Virus record (IMG/VR): IMGVR_UViG_3300032242_002373 | Location: 1 to 29,290 of that record | Length of the DNA: 29,290 bases | From: a virus | Strand: one strand, 5' to 3' | Shown here: piece by piece, positions 1 through 7,949 of the stretch | Position numbering within the stretch: the stretch's first letter is position 1 | How the letters are laid out: every line of letters begins with the position of its first letter | The notes under the pieces: generated by a model | The model's input: the letters and a program-made list of their open reading frames with translations, nothing else | Database searches by the model: none | Told to the model about the DNA's origin: nothing | Program-made: the position numbers and the translations under genes

Positions 1-182
1 GTGCCTTGAGAACCAGTTGGGCCTTGTGGGCCTTGAGAACCTTGCGAACCAGTCGGGCCTTGAGAGCCTTGCGAGCCAGCAGCACCTTGCGAACCAGTTG
101 GGCCTTGAGGACCTTGCGTGCCTTGAGAACCAGTTGGGCCTTGTGGGCCTTGAGAACCTTGCGAACCAGTCGGGCCTTGAGG
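1..182. repeat. 117-bp direct repeat in collagen-like gene
   Basis: The stretch starting at 1 recurs starting at 118 and matches for more than 60 bases. The 117-bp period equals 39 codons or 13 G-X-Y triplets, so copy-number change by recombination would keep the frame. The array may continue beyond the window edge. Confidence 0.75.
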
Positions 183-977
183 ACCTTGACTGCCTTGAGA
201 TCCAGCAACGCCTTGCGAACCTTGAGAACCTTGACTACCTTGCGATCCGACAGAACCTTGCGGGCCTTGAACGCCTTGCGGACCTTGAGAACCTTGCGAA
301 CCAGTTGGGCCTTGAGGACCTTGAGAACCTTGCGAGCCAGCAGCACCTTGCGGCCCCTGTGGGCCTTGATTACCTTGTGAGCCAACAGAACCCTGTGTGC
401 CTTGAGGACCTTGAGAACCCTGAGCACCGGCAGATCCTTGTGGACCTTGCGGCCCTTGAGGACCGGGGATAGTTGAATTAGATCCTGTATTTCCCTGTGA
501 TCCTTGAGGACCTTGTGGGCCCTGAGAACCTTGTGGTCCTTGAATAGAAGATTGAGCGCCTTGAGGACCCTGAGGACCTTGCGAACCCTGCGAGCCAGTT
601 GATCCCTGAGGACCCTGAACCCCTTGCGGACCTTGACTTCCCTGAGGGCCAGTTGAACCTTGTGGCCCTTGAGACCCTTGAGAACCTTGCGATCCCTGTG
701 GGCCCTGAGATCCTTGCGGACCTTGGGAACCTTGAGGGCCTTGAAAACCCTGAGGACCTTGATTACCCTGAGGCCCCTGAACTGTAGATTGAGCACCCTG
801 AGGGCCCTGTGGACCTTGGGCACCCTGTGGTCCTTGCGGACCTTGAACGCCAACTGGTCCCGAAACACTAGAACCAACAGCAATAATATTATTTGCAGCC
901 TGCTGAACGAGAATAATATTGTCATCTTGTTTTAAAACAATATTATCATTTTGCTTTAAAATAATAGACTGATTCAT
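1..977 (-). CDS. Collagen-like tail/fibre protein (partial)
   Basis: The reading frame opens at an ATG that overlaps the upstream stop (ATGA) and stays open to the window edge, so the C-terminus is missing. Residues 1 to about 40 are polar, with Asn/Gln-rich repeats (LKQNDNIVLKQDDNIIL) that may form a short trimerising or attachment segment. After that nearly every third residue is Gly in G-X-Y triplets, mostly GPQ, GSQ, GPT and GAQ, with short breaks such as the AQSTVQ and AQSSIQ segments. Phage collagen-like proteins form trimeric stalks in tail fibres or head fibres. It is last in the visible structural operon behind the portal and small virion-like genes. At DNA level a 117-bp unit (13 triplets) is directly repeated at the left end. 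Plus-strand frames here are artefacts of the repeats. The class is sure; the exact location in the virion is not. Confidence 0.9.
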   Translation of the reverse strand, partial: MNQSIILKQNDNIVLKQDDNIILVQQAANNIIAVGSSVSGPVGVQGPQGPQGAQGPQGPQGAQSTVQGPQGNQGPQGFQGPQGSQGPQGSQGPQGSQGSQGSQGPQGSTGPQGSQGPQGVQGPQGSTGSQGSQGPQGPQGAQSSIQGPQGSQGPQGPQGSQGNTGSNSTIPGPQGPQGPQGSAGAQGSQGPQGTQGSVGSQGNQGPQGPQGAAGSQGSQGPQGPTGSQGSQGPQGVQGPQGSVGSQGSQGSQGSQGVAGSQGSQGPQGPTGSQGSQGPQGPTGSQGTQGPQGPTGSQGAAGSQGSQGPTGSQGSQGPQGPTGSQG

Positions 978-1312
978 CTAGTAACATCCCTATCTATTAC
1001 AACATCACCAGCCATTAAAGTTGTAATAACTCCAGAATTATTTTCTTGTAAATCCCAGACAGCATTTGTAGGACTCAAAGTTGCACTAGTAGCCGCCGAT
1101 AATGTGCAAGCAAATTTACCCTGAGCGGCATTTACTATTGAACAACTAAAATTTGCAAGTGCAGATGTAGAACTACTCTTCTGTCTAATCTGAGCAGAAT
1201 AAGTTCTTCCGGTAATATTAATAGCAACGCCACTAGAATCCTGCATAGTAACAGTAACTGTTTCAGTATCACCTATTCTAACATTTAATGGATAATTTGC
1301 TGGCTTTGCCAT
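974..1312 (-). CDS. Small virion protein, baseplate/Ig-like (BppU-N-like)
   Basis: The product has 112 residues and no signal peptide or membrane segment. The pattern is that of a small beta-sandwich: an N-terminal strand with VRIGDTETVTVTM, a central TYSAQIRQKSS strand, and a C-terminal VWDLQENNSGVITTLMAGDVVIDRDVTR. This resembles the N-terminal domain of phage baseplate/receptor-binding proteins (BppU-N family), which precedes or accompanies tail fibres. A good ribosome site (AAGGAAG) lies 4 nt before ATG. It overlaps the collagen-like gene by 4 nt (ATGA), so translation is probably coupled, and it likely forms the adaptor for that fibre. The family assignment is by eye and only moderate. 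Confidence 0.6.
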   Translation of the reverse strand: MAKPANYPLNVRIGDTETVTVTMQDSSGVAINITGRTYSAQIRQKSSSTSALANFSCSIVNAAQGKFACTLSAATSATLSPTNAVWDLQENNSGVITTLMAGDVVIDRDVTR

Positions 1313-1321
1313 TTGTCTTCC

Positions 1322-1834
1322 TTATTCAAAGAAAATACTTCCGCTGACAGCGCCAGCAGAAACATCTACATAGATTCCATTATTGAAAGGAATCTGACCC
1401 CACGGAATGGATTGATTCTCAGTTGCTGCAAGATGAATATGAAATACAACAATTGGTCCTCTATATACTGTATGAATACCAGATCCAGCGCTAGATGTAG
1501 CGATAGATGCACCACCCTTATTCAATGAAAGCTGAAAAGTATTAATATCAACATACTTGACATAATAGACAGTATTAGTAGAAAAACCAGCTGGAAGACT
1601 TCCAGTTGAACTAAATGATACTGTATCGCCCTCAATAAATCCATGATTATTCAATGTAACTACACCGGGTGTTGCATTGCTAATAGTACAAGTTCCAACT
1701 GTTGCACCATAAGCACTAGTACCATCGACAATATTGAGGACAGTGCCGTCAAGACCACCAGCGACATGATAACCATTCAATACACATCTTGTTCCAGCAA
1801 CAAGTCCATCATTTACAAAAGTTTTATATTGCAT
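1322..1834 (-). CDS. Small virion protein with inserted beta domain
   Basis: The product has 170 residues. The first ~46 and last ~46 residues align with the neighbouring 87-residue protein: both start MQY.TF and end FNxGxYxxVxxGxxxGxxFxE. Between them, about residues 47-124, sits an extra domain with GDTVSFSSTG, LPAGF, TVYYVKY and TFQLSL, a motif set that recurs in many phage tail and fibre proteins. A ribosome site (AGGGAAAG) precedes ATG. The parent fold (strand-rich, aromatic start, GPIVV strand before the end) suggests a small head decoration or tail-associated protein. The gene follows the portal operon and precedes the fibre genes. Role inferred from context only. Confidence 0.65.
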   Translation of the reverse strand: MQYKTFVNDGLVAGTRCVLNGYHVAGGLDGTVLNIVDGTSAYGATVGTCTISNATPGVVTLNNHGFIEGDTVSFSSTGSLPAGFSTNTVYYVKYVDINTFQLSLNKGGASIATSSAGSGIHTVYRGPIVVFHIHLAATENQSIPWGQIPFNNGIYVDVSAGAVSGSIFFE

Positions 1835-1845
1835 TTTTCTTTCCC

Positions 1846-2109
1846 TTACTCGACAAACAATGTGCCAATAGCTGAACCACTGACAACTTCTGCATACACA
1901 CCAGTATTAAACGGGACAGGTGCAATTGCGAATGCTTTAGTTTCACCAGCATTCATTGTAACCCTAAAGACAATTGGGCCGGAACCATCAATGCTATCAT
2001 GAATATGGATAACATTAGCTCCGCCGCCATTATTTGAAATATTCCAACCATAAACAGTAGATCTTATTGTACGAATATTTTGACTTGCTGTGAACGTAAC
2101 ATATTGCAT
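1846..2109 (-). CDS. Small virion protein, paralogue of next gene
   Basis: The product has 87 residues, is rich in beta-branched residues and lacks Cys and membrane segments. Its start MQYVTFTASQNIRTIRSTVYGW and its end FNTGVYAEVVSGSAIGTLFVE match the outer parts of the downstream 170-residue protein, so the two arose by duplication. An excellent ribosome site (AAGGAGA, 5 nt) decides the ATG. It lies just downstream of the portal gene, where phages often encode small capsid decoration or head/tail completion proteins. I do not recognise a named family. Confidence 0.6.
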   Translation of the reverse strand: MQYVTFTASQNIRTIRSTVYGWNISNNGGGANVIHIHDSIDGSGPIVFRVTMNAGETKAFAIAPVPFNTGVYAEVVSGSAIGTLFVE

Positions 2110-2119
2110 TTAATTCTCC

Positions 2120-3793
2120 TTAAACTGGCGGATTAGAATCTTGCCGAGATCCTCTTTCCGCTCTTCCTGTAGTTGCATCTGCTGGAGATGTTTCTCCTGC
2201 AAGACTATCTTGACTTGACTTGGAAGGATTTCCGGCCAAAGCATTAGAATTTCCATGAGAAGCTCCACCACTATTAGGAGTAGTTTCGCCTCCAACCATA
2301 ACTTGACCCATATCAAAGTTATTTTTTTGTTGTACAAGTTTTGTTGGATATGGAAGCACAACATCGCCATCTTCAAGAGCGGTAAGACCAAGTTTTGCTC
2401 TAACCTCATTAGGCGTAATAACTTCAGTACGAATATAACGATCCCAAATCCTAGAGCGGAGATCTTCATCAATAACATCAATCTCAGCAAACTTAAGAGT
2501 TTTCTTATCAGTAAATTCTTTGACAATACGATTAAGCTTATTCTCAAGAACCTTCTGATCTGGGCCGACAACCTGATTCTTGAAAGTCTTATCGGCATCT
2601 CTAGAAACAGCTAAGTTGGCATTATCATAAATACCAATCTTAGGAGCGGGAACTCTATTCGCTACAGTAATTTCATCACGATTAGATTTACGATACTTAT
2701 CAAAAGAACCATCTTGAATATTATTCTCAAGCTTTTCAAACTTAATATCTACTTCTCTACCAAGAGTAGCCGGAAGGGGGACAAATAAGGTACCATGATT
2801 ATTACCCTTGATTTCATTTTTAAAGTAATTAACAACTTCCTGCTTGGACTTCTGTGAGAGATTTGCTCCTTTAAGAATAATTGCATAACGTGGGATGCTT
2901 TTATTTTCAAAGTAATCAATATTATACTCTTTAGCAAACTTATCACCAATAATAGCACTTAAGGCAGATACAGCAGAAGGGATACCATAGTAGGTATTAG
3001 TAGGACTGTACTGTCTAAAATGAATAATTTCATTCGGATTGCTATCATGTCCAATAGGATCTGGAGTTTTTGTATCTTGAAAGTTTCTAAAGAAAATAAA
3101 TCTCGCAGCAGCTCTCTGGACAAATCCATCTCTTGCTCGTCTTATGCGAACAAAGACTGAAGGGATATGTCCAACATATCCAATAGTTCCATTTCTATTA
3201 CGGCCAATTTCCATATAACCGTTTCCAGTTGTAAGATAATCAACCCAAACCTTAATTAAAGTTTCAATAAAATCTTCATCAATATTAAAGTTCTCAAAAA
3301 GTTCATCAAGGCGGTCTTCTTCTCTTTGAAGTTCATCACGAATTCTAGAAAGTGAATCTCCATCTTTAGAGGAAGCTTTCTCAATTCTCTTCTTAGTCTT
3401 AGAAGTATCTTCCCATCTCCAACCAAGAGCAACCGTATTCATCGTTCGCGCTAAGATGCTGGCATGATGGATTGAGTTCTCTTCAAATAAAGAAGCAAGA
3501 ATCTCAAGATTATAAGGTGGTTGCACAAGATCGAACATTCCATAGCCATTGACCATTTCAGGATCAACAAACTTAGATTCTGTTCCATCAGCGCCTTCCT
3601 GATACCTCTTATTTAACTTCTGAAAAGCAGACTTTACTTTTCTAGTCTGCTTACTAACATCAATGGGAGTCTTGAATACATCCTTATCCTCAGACTTAAT
3701 TATAGAAGTAGGATCTGTATATGAACTAGTGATATCATCAATCTCAATGAGACTCTTGCTATCCTCTACCATTGAAGCTGCAATTCTTTTCAT
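2120..3793 (-). CDS. Phage portal protein (PBSX/HK97-like)
   Basis: The product has 557 residues. Portal proteins form a dodecameric ring at one capsid vertex through which DNA is packaged and ejected. Diagnostic segments are LFEENSIHHASILARTMNTVALGW (about residues 102-124), an acidic helix, a long middle domain with DYLTTGNGYMEIGRNRNG, and the highly typical HFRQYSPTNTYYGIPSAVSA followed by NIDYFENKSIPRYAIILKG. The last ~50 residues are low-complexity Ser/Gly/Asn-rich and probably flexible. The ATG overlaps the stop of the preceding 111-residue gene (ATGA), indicating coupled translation. No terminase or capsid gene is visible in the window, so the structural module is either split or continues to the left of the window. 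Confidence 0.92.
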   Translation of the reverse strand: MKRIAASMVEDSKSLIEIDDITSSYTDPTSIIKSEDKDVFKTPIDVSKQTRKVKSAFQKLNKRYQEGADGTESKFVDPEMVNGYGMFDLVQPPYNLEILASLFEENSIHHASILARTMNTVALGWRWEDTSKTKKRIEKASSKDGDSLSRIRDELQREEDRLDELFENFNIDEDFIETLIKVWVDYLTTGNGYMEIGRNRNGTIGYVGHIPSVFVRIRRARDGFVQRAAARFIFFRNFQDTKTPDPIGHDSNPNEIIHFRQYSPTNTYYGIPSAVSALSAIIGDKFAKEYNIDYFENKSIPRYAIILKGANLSQKSKQEVVNYFKNEIKGNNHGTLFVPLPATLGREVDIKFEKLENNIQDGSFDKYRKSNRDEITVANRVPAPKIGIYDNANLAVSRDADKTFKNQVVGPDQKVLENKLNRIVKEFTDKKTLKFAEIDVIDEDLRSRIWDRYIRTEVITPNEVRAKLGLTALEDGDVVLPYPTKLVQQKNNFDMGQVMVGGETTPNSGGASHGNSNALAGNPSKSSQDSLAGETSPADATTGRAERGSRQDSNPPV

Positions 3794-4125
3794 ACTAAAC
3801 CTTGTCTATGAAGCTGCTTAACTTGATCTACAGGATCAGGAATCTTCCCATCAAGCAGTCTTTCCATTTGATCGTCAGACTCATTGTCTGAAATTTTTCT
3901 ACTACCCGGCATCCAAAATGCCTCTCCAGTAAGAGCTTCATCTCCAATATAAGACTTAGCAGCGTGCATCATCTTCTTTTCAACAATAAAATCATTTAAA
4001 TTACCCTCCATAGAGAGGAATCTTCCATCTTCATCGCCAAGATAAGCGCCATCTGGCATCTGCCATAAGCAAACTCCGTATATATCTTCCACGACAATTT
4101 CAACATTCTTAAGCTTTTTACCCAT
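3790..4125 (-). CDS. Small acidic protein heading the portal operon
   Basis: The product has 111 residues from the chosen ATG (MGKKLKNVEIVVEDIYG). A more upstream ATG exists at 4152, but a -10 element GATAAT sits at 4135-4140 between the two, so the inner ATG is preferred and the mRNA would be almost leaderless. The protein contains VVEDIYGVCLWQMPDGAYLGDEDGRFLSMEGN, suggestive of a small beta domain, then an acidic C-terminal half. It overlaps the portal start by 4 nt and is probably co-translated with it. Comparable small genes precede portals in several actinophages, but I do not recognise a named family. Confidence 0.7.
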   Translation of the reverse strand: MGKKLKNVEIVVEDIYGVCLWQMPDGAYLGDEDGRFLSMEGNLNDFIVEKKMMHAAKSYIGDEALTGEAFWMPGSRKISDNESDDQMERLLDGKIPDPVDQVKQLHRQGLV

Positions 4126-4134
4126 GACACTAAT

Positions 4135-4163
4135 ATTATCACAGATATACACTTAACAAGCAA
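4135..4163 (-). promoter_or_regulatory. Promoter of the portal operon
   Basis: On the minus strand TTGCTT (4163-4158) and GATAAT (4140-4135) are separated by exactly 17 bp. The hexamer ends 9 nt before the ATG at 4125, so the transcript would start only about 2-3 nt ahead of the start codon. No ribosome site is present, as expected for a leaderless mRNA. Confidence 0.65.
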
Positions 4164-4194
4164 GAAATCTTCCAAAATTGTGTCATAAAATGAC

Positions 4195-4221
4195 AAAAGC
4201 GCACCGTTTTGGTGCGCTTTT
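4195..4221 (-). terminator. Intrinsic terminator after ribonucleotide reductase
   Basis: A perfect 11-bp stem (AAAAGCGCACC with GGTGCGCTTTT) and a 5-nt loop lie 18 bp beyond the reductase stop. The A/T-flanked stem can act in both directions. It separates the reductase transcript from the structural operon promoter. Confidence 0.85.
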
Positions 4222-4239
4222 GCCTAAAGTTCTTAGTTT

Positions 4240-6252
4240 TTAGATCTCACAGGTATCATTACTACAGAATCTTTCACCTTCGGCATCTAATGCCTTACCA
4301 GCGTAGAGTTGCTTCCACTTAATCTTCTTTACTTTATCTACAGATGTTCCCCAAGTATCAAGATCAATTCTTTCATATGGCATCTGAGCATACGCTCCGC
4401 CAACCTCAAGGATCGGAAGCATTGAGATAGATTTCAGCTGACCATCAATTGAGCGAAGAAGAGCGCTAACCTGATCCTTCTCATCCTGAGTAAACGTGAC
4501 AGTAACTGATACCTGATTATCTGCCCAATAACGCTGAGCAAGGATAGCAAGAGCAGTCTTTTCCCACATACTCACTTCCCGCTCAGTTCTAACATCAGGG
4601 CCAACTGTAGGAAGTTCTACAACAACACTATGAGTCGGGTCCATAACATCAGGTTCAGTATGATATCCAGCAGCAGCAAGAGCATCGATCAATGGATCAT
4701 TTGAAGCAAGACGCATACGTCGAATATATACATCAGCAGTAGGCCAGTGAACACCGGGAGTGACTCCAAAGAGCAATGAGACGGTCCCAGATGGCTTCAC
4801 AGACGTTGTTTTAATAGAAGGGCGACATCCCAGCCACTCTGAGTAAACGGTGTCAAGATGCTGAATATAGCCATACCCACCATTCAGCCATTCACGAAGT
4901 TCAGTCCAACCCTTAGTCTCAGCAAAATGAGCAAGACCAGATACAGAGCATCCAATACGACGATTACGTTGCATAATAGCATTCGTCTCAGGCCAATGAG
5001 TAGGAAGAAGAGTGACAGACTTAGCATAGAGATATGAAACCTTTAAAGTCTTGCCAAAGTCCTCCAAAGAATCATGACGAGAAATAAAATTTTCAACAAG
5101 AGTACAGCACTCACCAGATTCAAGCGTCTGCTCTGAACATGGATTCGTCCCTGCTGCTCTCCAATCCTTATCATTTTGAGGATCAAGTAGTCTTCCATAC
5201 TGACGACAAAGATCCATCCAAACAATACCCGGCTCTCCATTATCAGCAATACGATCTGCTATCCCAGAGAAATCACTACCAACATTAGCAACAACAGAAT
5301 TATTGGAAGTATGCCCCCAGCCATTAGCACCCATACGTTCGGGGTTAACTTCCCAATTCTTGAGTTCCAAAAATTCTTTATCATCAAGATCTCCTAAAGC
5401 AATCTCAGCAGAGCGACGAACATTTCCAGCAACAACACATTTGCCAATTTTATTTTCAATATCAACAATGTCAGTTGAAGTAATTCTATCACCCTTACGT
5501 CCCTCAAACTGCTTAATCAAAGATTCATGAAGATCAATGAGAGGGCCGGGACCTGCAGCAACTCCACCAAATCCCTTGATAGGAGTTCCAGAAGGACGAA
5601 TTAAACTATAATCAAATTCAATAGTATTCCTATTAGCAAAGAAGTATGATTCCAAAAGCATAGCTACAGAATCACACCAGCCTTCGCGAGAATCTGGAAT
5701 CACATAAGTTTTAACTTCACTAGTCGGACTATGAATCTCAAGTTTACCCGAACCCTTTGTGTCAAAACCAACACCAACACCAAGCATAGACATTTCCATA
5801 AGACGTACAAAAGGCCATACAGCATCTTGGACGCTTCTAGAGGAGATGTGTTCAGTTGACAAGAATGAGCAGTTCTGAAGTGCTGCAGAATTCTTCTGAG
5901 CATGAACAAACTCAGTGCCCATCATCCAAAGCCCACGGCCCGGAGGAGTCCACTTGCCGACAAACAAACGCTCATAAGCATCTTGAGCAGTATTCTGCGC
6001 TTTACGCTCATTCCAAGGAAGTCGATTCTCCTTACACCAATCCTTCTGGATTGTGAAAGTACCTTCAATTACACGCCGACAAGTTTCATGCCAACGCTCC
6101 TTAGTACCATCTTCCTTACGACGAGAATACTTTGTGAGAAAAGTTAACTCACCAAGAGAGTTCCCCGCACCAATTGGAAATCCCCAAGGAACTTCACGAT
6201 TTACATAATCACTAATAAAATCTTCTGATAACTTAAAGCTCAAAAAATTCAT
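4240..6252 (-). CDS. Adenosylcobalamin-dependent ribonucleoside-triphosphate reductase (class II)
   Basis: The product has 670 residues (the Lactobacillus leichmannii enzyme has 739). It reduces ribonucleotides to deoxyribonucleotides using a B12 radical, supplying dNTPs for phage DNA synthesis without needing a second subunit or oxygen. The catalytic set is intact: C128 (NCSFLS), C372 and E374 in NPCSEQTLESGECC, and C383. The 11-residue gap from C372 to C383 equals that between Cys408 and Cys419 of the L. leichmannii enzyme. The C-terminal redox pair is C663/C668 with the same 5-residue spacing as the reference enzyme. AGGAG lies 12-16 nt before ATG. ThyX is encoded on the same strand 10 kb upstream; together they form the dNTP module. 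A strong terminator follows. Confidence 0.95.
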   Translation of the reverse strand: MNFLSFKLSEDFISDYVNREVPWGFPIGAGNSLGELTFLTKYSRRKEDGTKERWHETCRRVIEGTFTIQKDWCKENRLPWNERKAQNTAQDAYERLFVGKWTPPGRGLWMMGTEFVHAQKNSAALQNCSFLSTEHISSRSVQDAVWPFVRLMEMSMLGVGVGFDTKGSGKLEIHSPTSEVKTYVIPDSREGWCDSVAMLLESYFFANRNTIEFDYSLIRPSGTPIKGFGGVAAGPGPLIDLHESLIKQFEGRKGDRITSTDIVDIENKIGKCVVAGNVRRSAEIALGDLDDKEFLELKNWEVNPERMGANGWGHTSNNSVVANVGSDFSGIADRIADNGEPGIVWMDLCRQYGRLLDPQNDKDWRAAGTNPCSEQTLESGECCTLVENFISRHDSLEDFGKTLKVSYLYAKSVTLLPTHWPETNAIMQRNRRIGCSVSGLAHFAETKGWTELREWLNGGYGYIQHLDTVYSEWLGCRPSIKTTSVKPSGTVSLLFGVTPGVHWPTADVYIRRMRLASNDPLIDALAAAGYHTEPDVMDPTHSVVVELPTVGPDVRTEREVSMWEKTALAILAQRYWADNQVSVTVTFTQDEKDQVSALLRSIDGQLKSISMLPILEVGGAYAQMPYERIDLDTWGTSVDKVKKIKWKQLYAGKALDAEGERFCSNDTCEI

Positions 6253-6318
6253 ACTCCGCTTTTTCTCCTAATATTGTTAATACTATTTTACCACTCAAAC
6301 GTGGATATTTTTAAAATT

Positions 6319-7305
6319 TTATGCCCTCTGAGAGATTTTATCTCCGAGGATTCCTACAATCTTATCAGCCACATGATCCCATGTCTGAGTATTGTGAATG
6401 ATAGTAGCAGAGTGAAGCGTCTTCTCCTTCACTTTCTCATAGTTTTCATAAACATATTTCATCTTATCTCGCAGATCATCCAAGTCTGGATCTGCCCACT
6501 CGCCAAGATGGACACCATTGCCTTCAATTAAAGTTGAATCTAAAGGCACTGACATCTCAGCAAAGTCTGCACAGGCAGTAGCGTTCGTTACGATAGTTGG
6601 AAGTCCTGTTGCAATACCTTGAAATGGAATTAATCCAAAACCTTCGCCATTAGTTGGATACACTAAGCAATGAGAAAGATTATAAAGTTTAACCATTTCA
6701 TCAACAGAAATTTTAGTTTTAATATTTAAAATTTGAGGATGATCTGCTGCGCTCTTAAACACACTTCCATTTTCCCAGAAACGACATTCAGTTGTTTCAT
6801 TTGATTTCAATATCAATCCAACTTCATCATTACCATCAAATAAATCTAAGAAAGCATCGACTACTCTTTGTCCACCTTTTCTTTCAGTAGGCCCTCCTAC
6901 ATGAAGAAAAACAAACTTATCTTGAAGATATCTATTTTCAATCTTCCAAAGATCTTGATCAATACCATGCGGTATTAAATGAATAATAGGATTAACATTA
7001 TATGATTTAAAAATATCTACACAATAATTAGAAGTAGTCCAGATCTCATCCATCTCAGACATAATAGATGGCCAAGTATCAGGAATCTTAGATGATTCCC
7101 AAGGAGTATATCCTATTCTATATTGATCCTTATGCCCATGATAATACTCCGGCTGGACAAACGATATATGAGCCTTAGTCTCAGAGTTATCGTAGCTTAC
7201 TTTAATCTTTTTATTATTCAATGCTTCTATAGTTTTAATAGCAGCATATCCATAGCCCACACCATCACCAATTCCCGGTGGACTAAACCATCCAATTTCA
7301 TCCAT
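6319..7305 (-). CDS. GT-B glycosyltransferase (GT4/GT1-like)
   Basis: The product has 328 residues. The N-terminal Rossmann half (to ~residue 125) contains GIGDGVGYGYAA and PWESSKIPDTWPSIM; the C-terminal half begins FVFLHVGGPTERKGGQRVVDAF and contains the nucleotide-sugar binding motif EGFGLIPFQGIATGLPTIVTN (E221 onward), typical of retaining GT4 enzymes. There is no membrane segment, so it acts in the cytoplasm. It sits between the HAD phosphatase and ribonucleotide reductase rather than within the glycan operon, but probably shares substrates with it. Acceptor unknown. Confidence 0.88.
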   Translation of the reverse strand: MDEIGWFSPPGIGDGVGYGYAAIKTIEALNNKKIKVSYDNSETKAHISFVQPEYYHGHKDQYRIGYTPWESSKIPDTWPSIMSEMDEIWTTSNYCVDIFKSYNVNPIIHLIPHGIDQDLWKIENRYLQDKFVFLHVGGPTERKGGQRVVDAFLDLFDGNDEVGLILKSNETTECRFWENGSVFKSAADHPQILNIKTKISVDEMVKLYNLSHCLVYPTNGEGFGLIPFQGIATGLPTIVTNATACADFAEMSVPLDSTLIEGNGVHLGEWADPDLDDLRDKMKYVYENYEKVKEKTLHSATIIHNTQTWDHVADKIVGILGDKISQRA

Positions 7306-7346
7306 ATAATATCCCAGCTATCCTTAGATAACTAGTTTATCATAGA

Positions 7347-7751
7347 CTAGAAAAGACCTTCCCAAAAACCTTTGACTTTTTCAATAGTTTTTGGGAGATT
7401 AGATGGATTCTTAGTAGAAATACCAAGTTTAGAATATACAGCCCTAGCATCTGCATCATTATCAATTGCCATAGTAATATGATCTGATTTCATCAGAGAC
7501 TCAGCGTGCTGTCTCTTAGATTCTAAAGTGAACTTGTGTCCATGACCAAGACTATTCATATAGAGACGATTATATTTGACTCCCGCAGCCTTCAGGGCCT
7601 TAGTTGTTGCAGCCCTATCAGACTCTGGCCTACCAGTTGAAATATAGATATGATATTTTTTGGACTGCTCATTAACCCAAGCAATAGTATTATCCATACC
7701 ATTATTGCCACTAAGCAATGTTCCATCAATATCAACAATAATTCCAGCCAT
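7347..7751 (-). CDS. HAD-superfamily phosphatase
   Basis: The product has 134 residues. The N-terminal DIDGT motif (nucleophile D7, acid D9), the STGRPESDRAAT motif and the late DNDADAR acidic motif mark a capless HAD phosphatase similar to the 3'-phosphatase half of T4 polynucleotide kinase, which repairs nucleic acid ends. There is no kinase domain. The start follows a perfect -10 (TATAAT at 7762-7757) by 5 nt, so the mRNA is probably leaderless. tRNA-Arg and tRNA-Leu lie directly upstream, which would suit RNA-end repair, but a small-molecule substrate is equally possible. Confidence 0.8.
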   Translation of the reverse strand: MAGIIVDIDGTLLSGNNGMDNTIAWVNEQSKKYHIYISTGRPESDRAATTKALKAAGVKYNRLYMNSLGHGHKFTLESKRQHAESLMKSDHITMAIDNDADARAVYSKLGISTKNPSNLPKTIEKVKGFWEGLF

Positions 7752-7782
7752 GACTGATTATATCACAACTCTTATTTTCAAG

Positions 7783-7856
7783 CGTCCCCGGAGAGATTCG
7801 AACTCCCGACCTAGTGGGTAGAAACCACTTGCTCTAATCCGCTGAGCTACGAGGAC
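7783..7856 (-). tRNA. tRNA-Arg (anticodon TCT)
   Basis: The acceptor stem pairs GTCCTCG with CGGGGAC; the D arm and the T arm (GGGAG, TTCGAAT, CTCTC) are regular. The anticodon stem AGTGG/CCACT encloses loop TTTCTAC, giving TCT, which reads AGA. CCA is not encoded. Confidence 0.92.
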
Positions 7857-7860
7857 AAAG

Positions 7861-7942
7861 TGCGGGCGGTGGGATTCGAACCCACAATCCTTTCGGCGGG
7901 AAGTTTTAAGCCTCCTGTGTATGCCAGTTCCACCACGCCCGC
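7861..7942 (-). tRNA. tRNA-Leu (anticodon TAA)
   Basis: A class II tRNA with a long variable arm. The acceptor pairs GCGGGCG with CGCCCGC, the T arm is GTGGG, TTCGAAT, CCCAC. The anticodon loop CTTAAAA gives TAA, which reads TTA. It begins 7 nt after the stop of the GT2 gene. Confidence 0.92.
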
Positions 7943-7949
7943 GAAGTCA

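Noticed and set aside
1-182. Minisatellite or CRISPR-like repeat at the left edge
   Set aside because: The repeat encodes in-frame collagen triplets, so it is coding.
6-935. Plus-strand open frames rich in Leu/Arg/Thr or Gly/Asn
   Set aside because: They are mirror frames of the G-X-Y repeats on the minus strand; no ribosome sites and no sensible composition.
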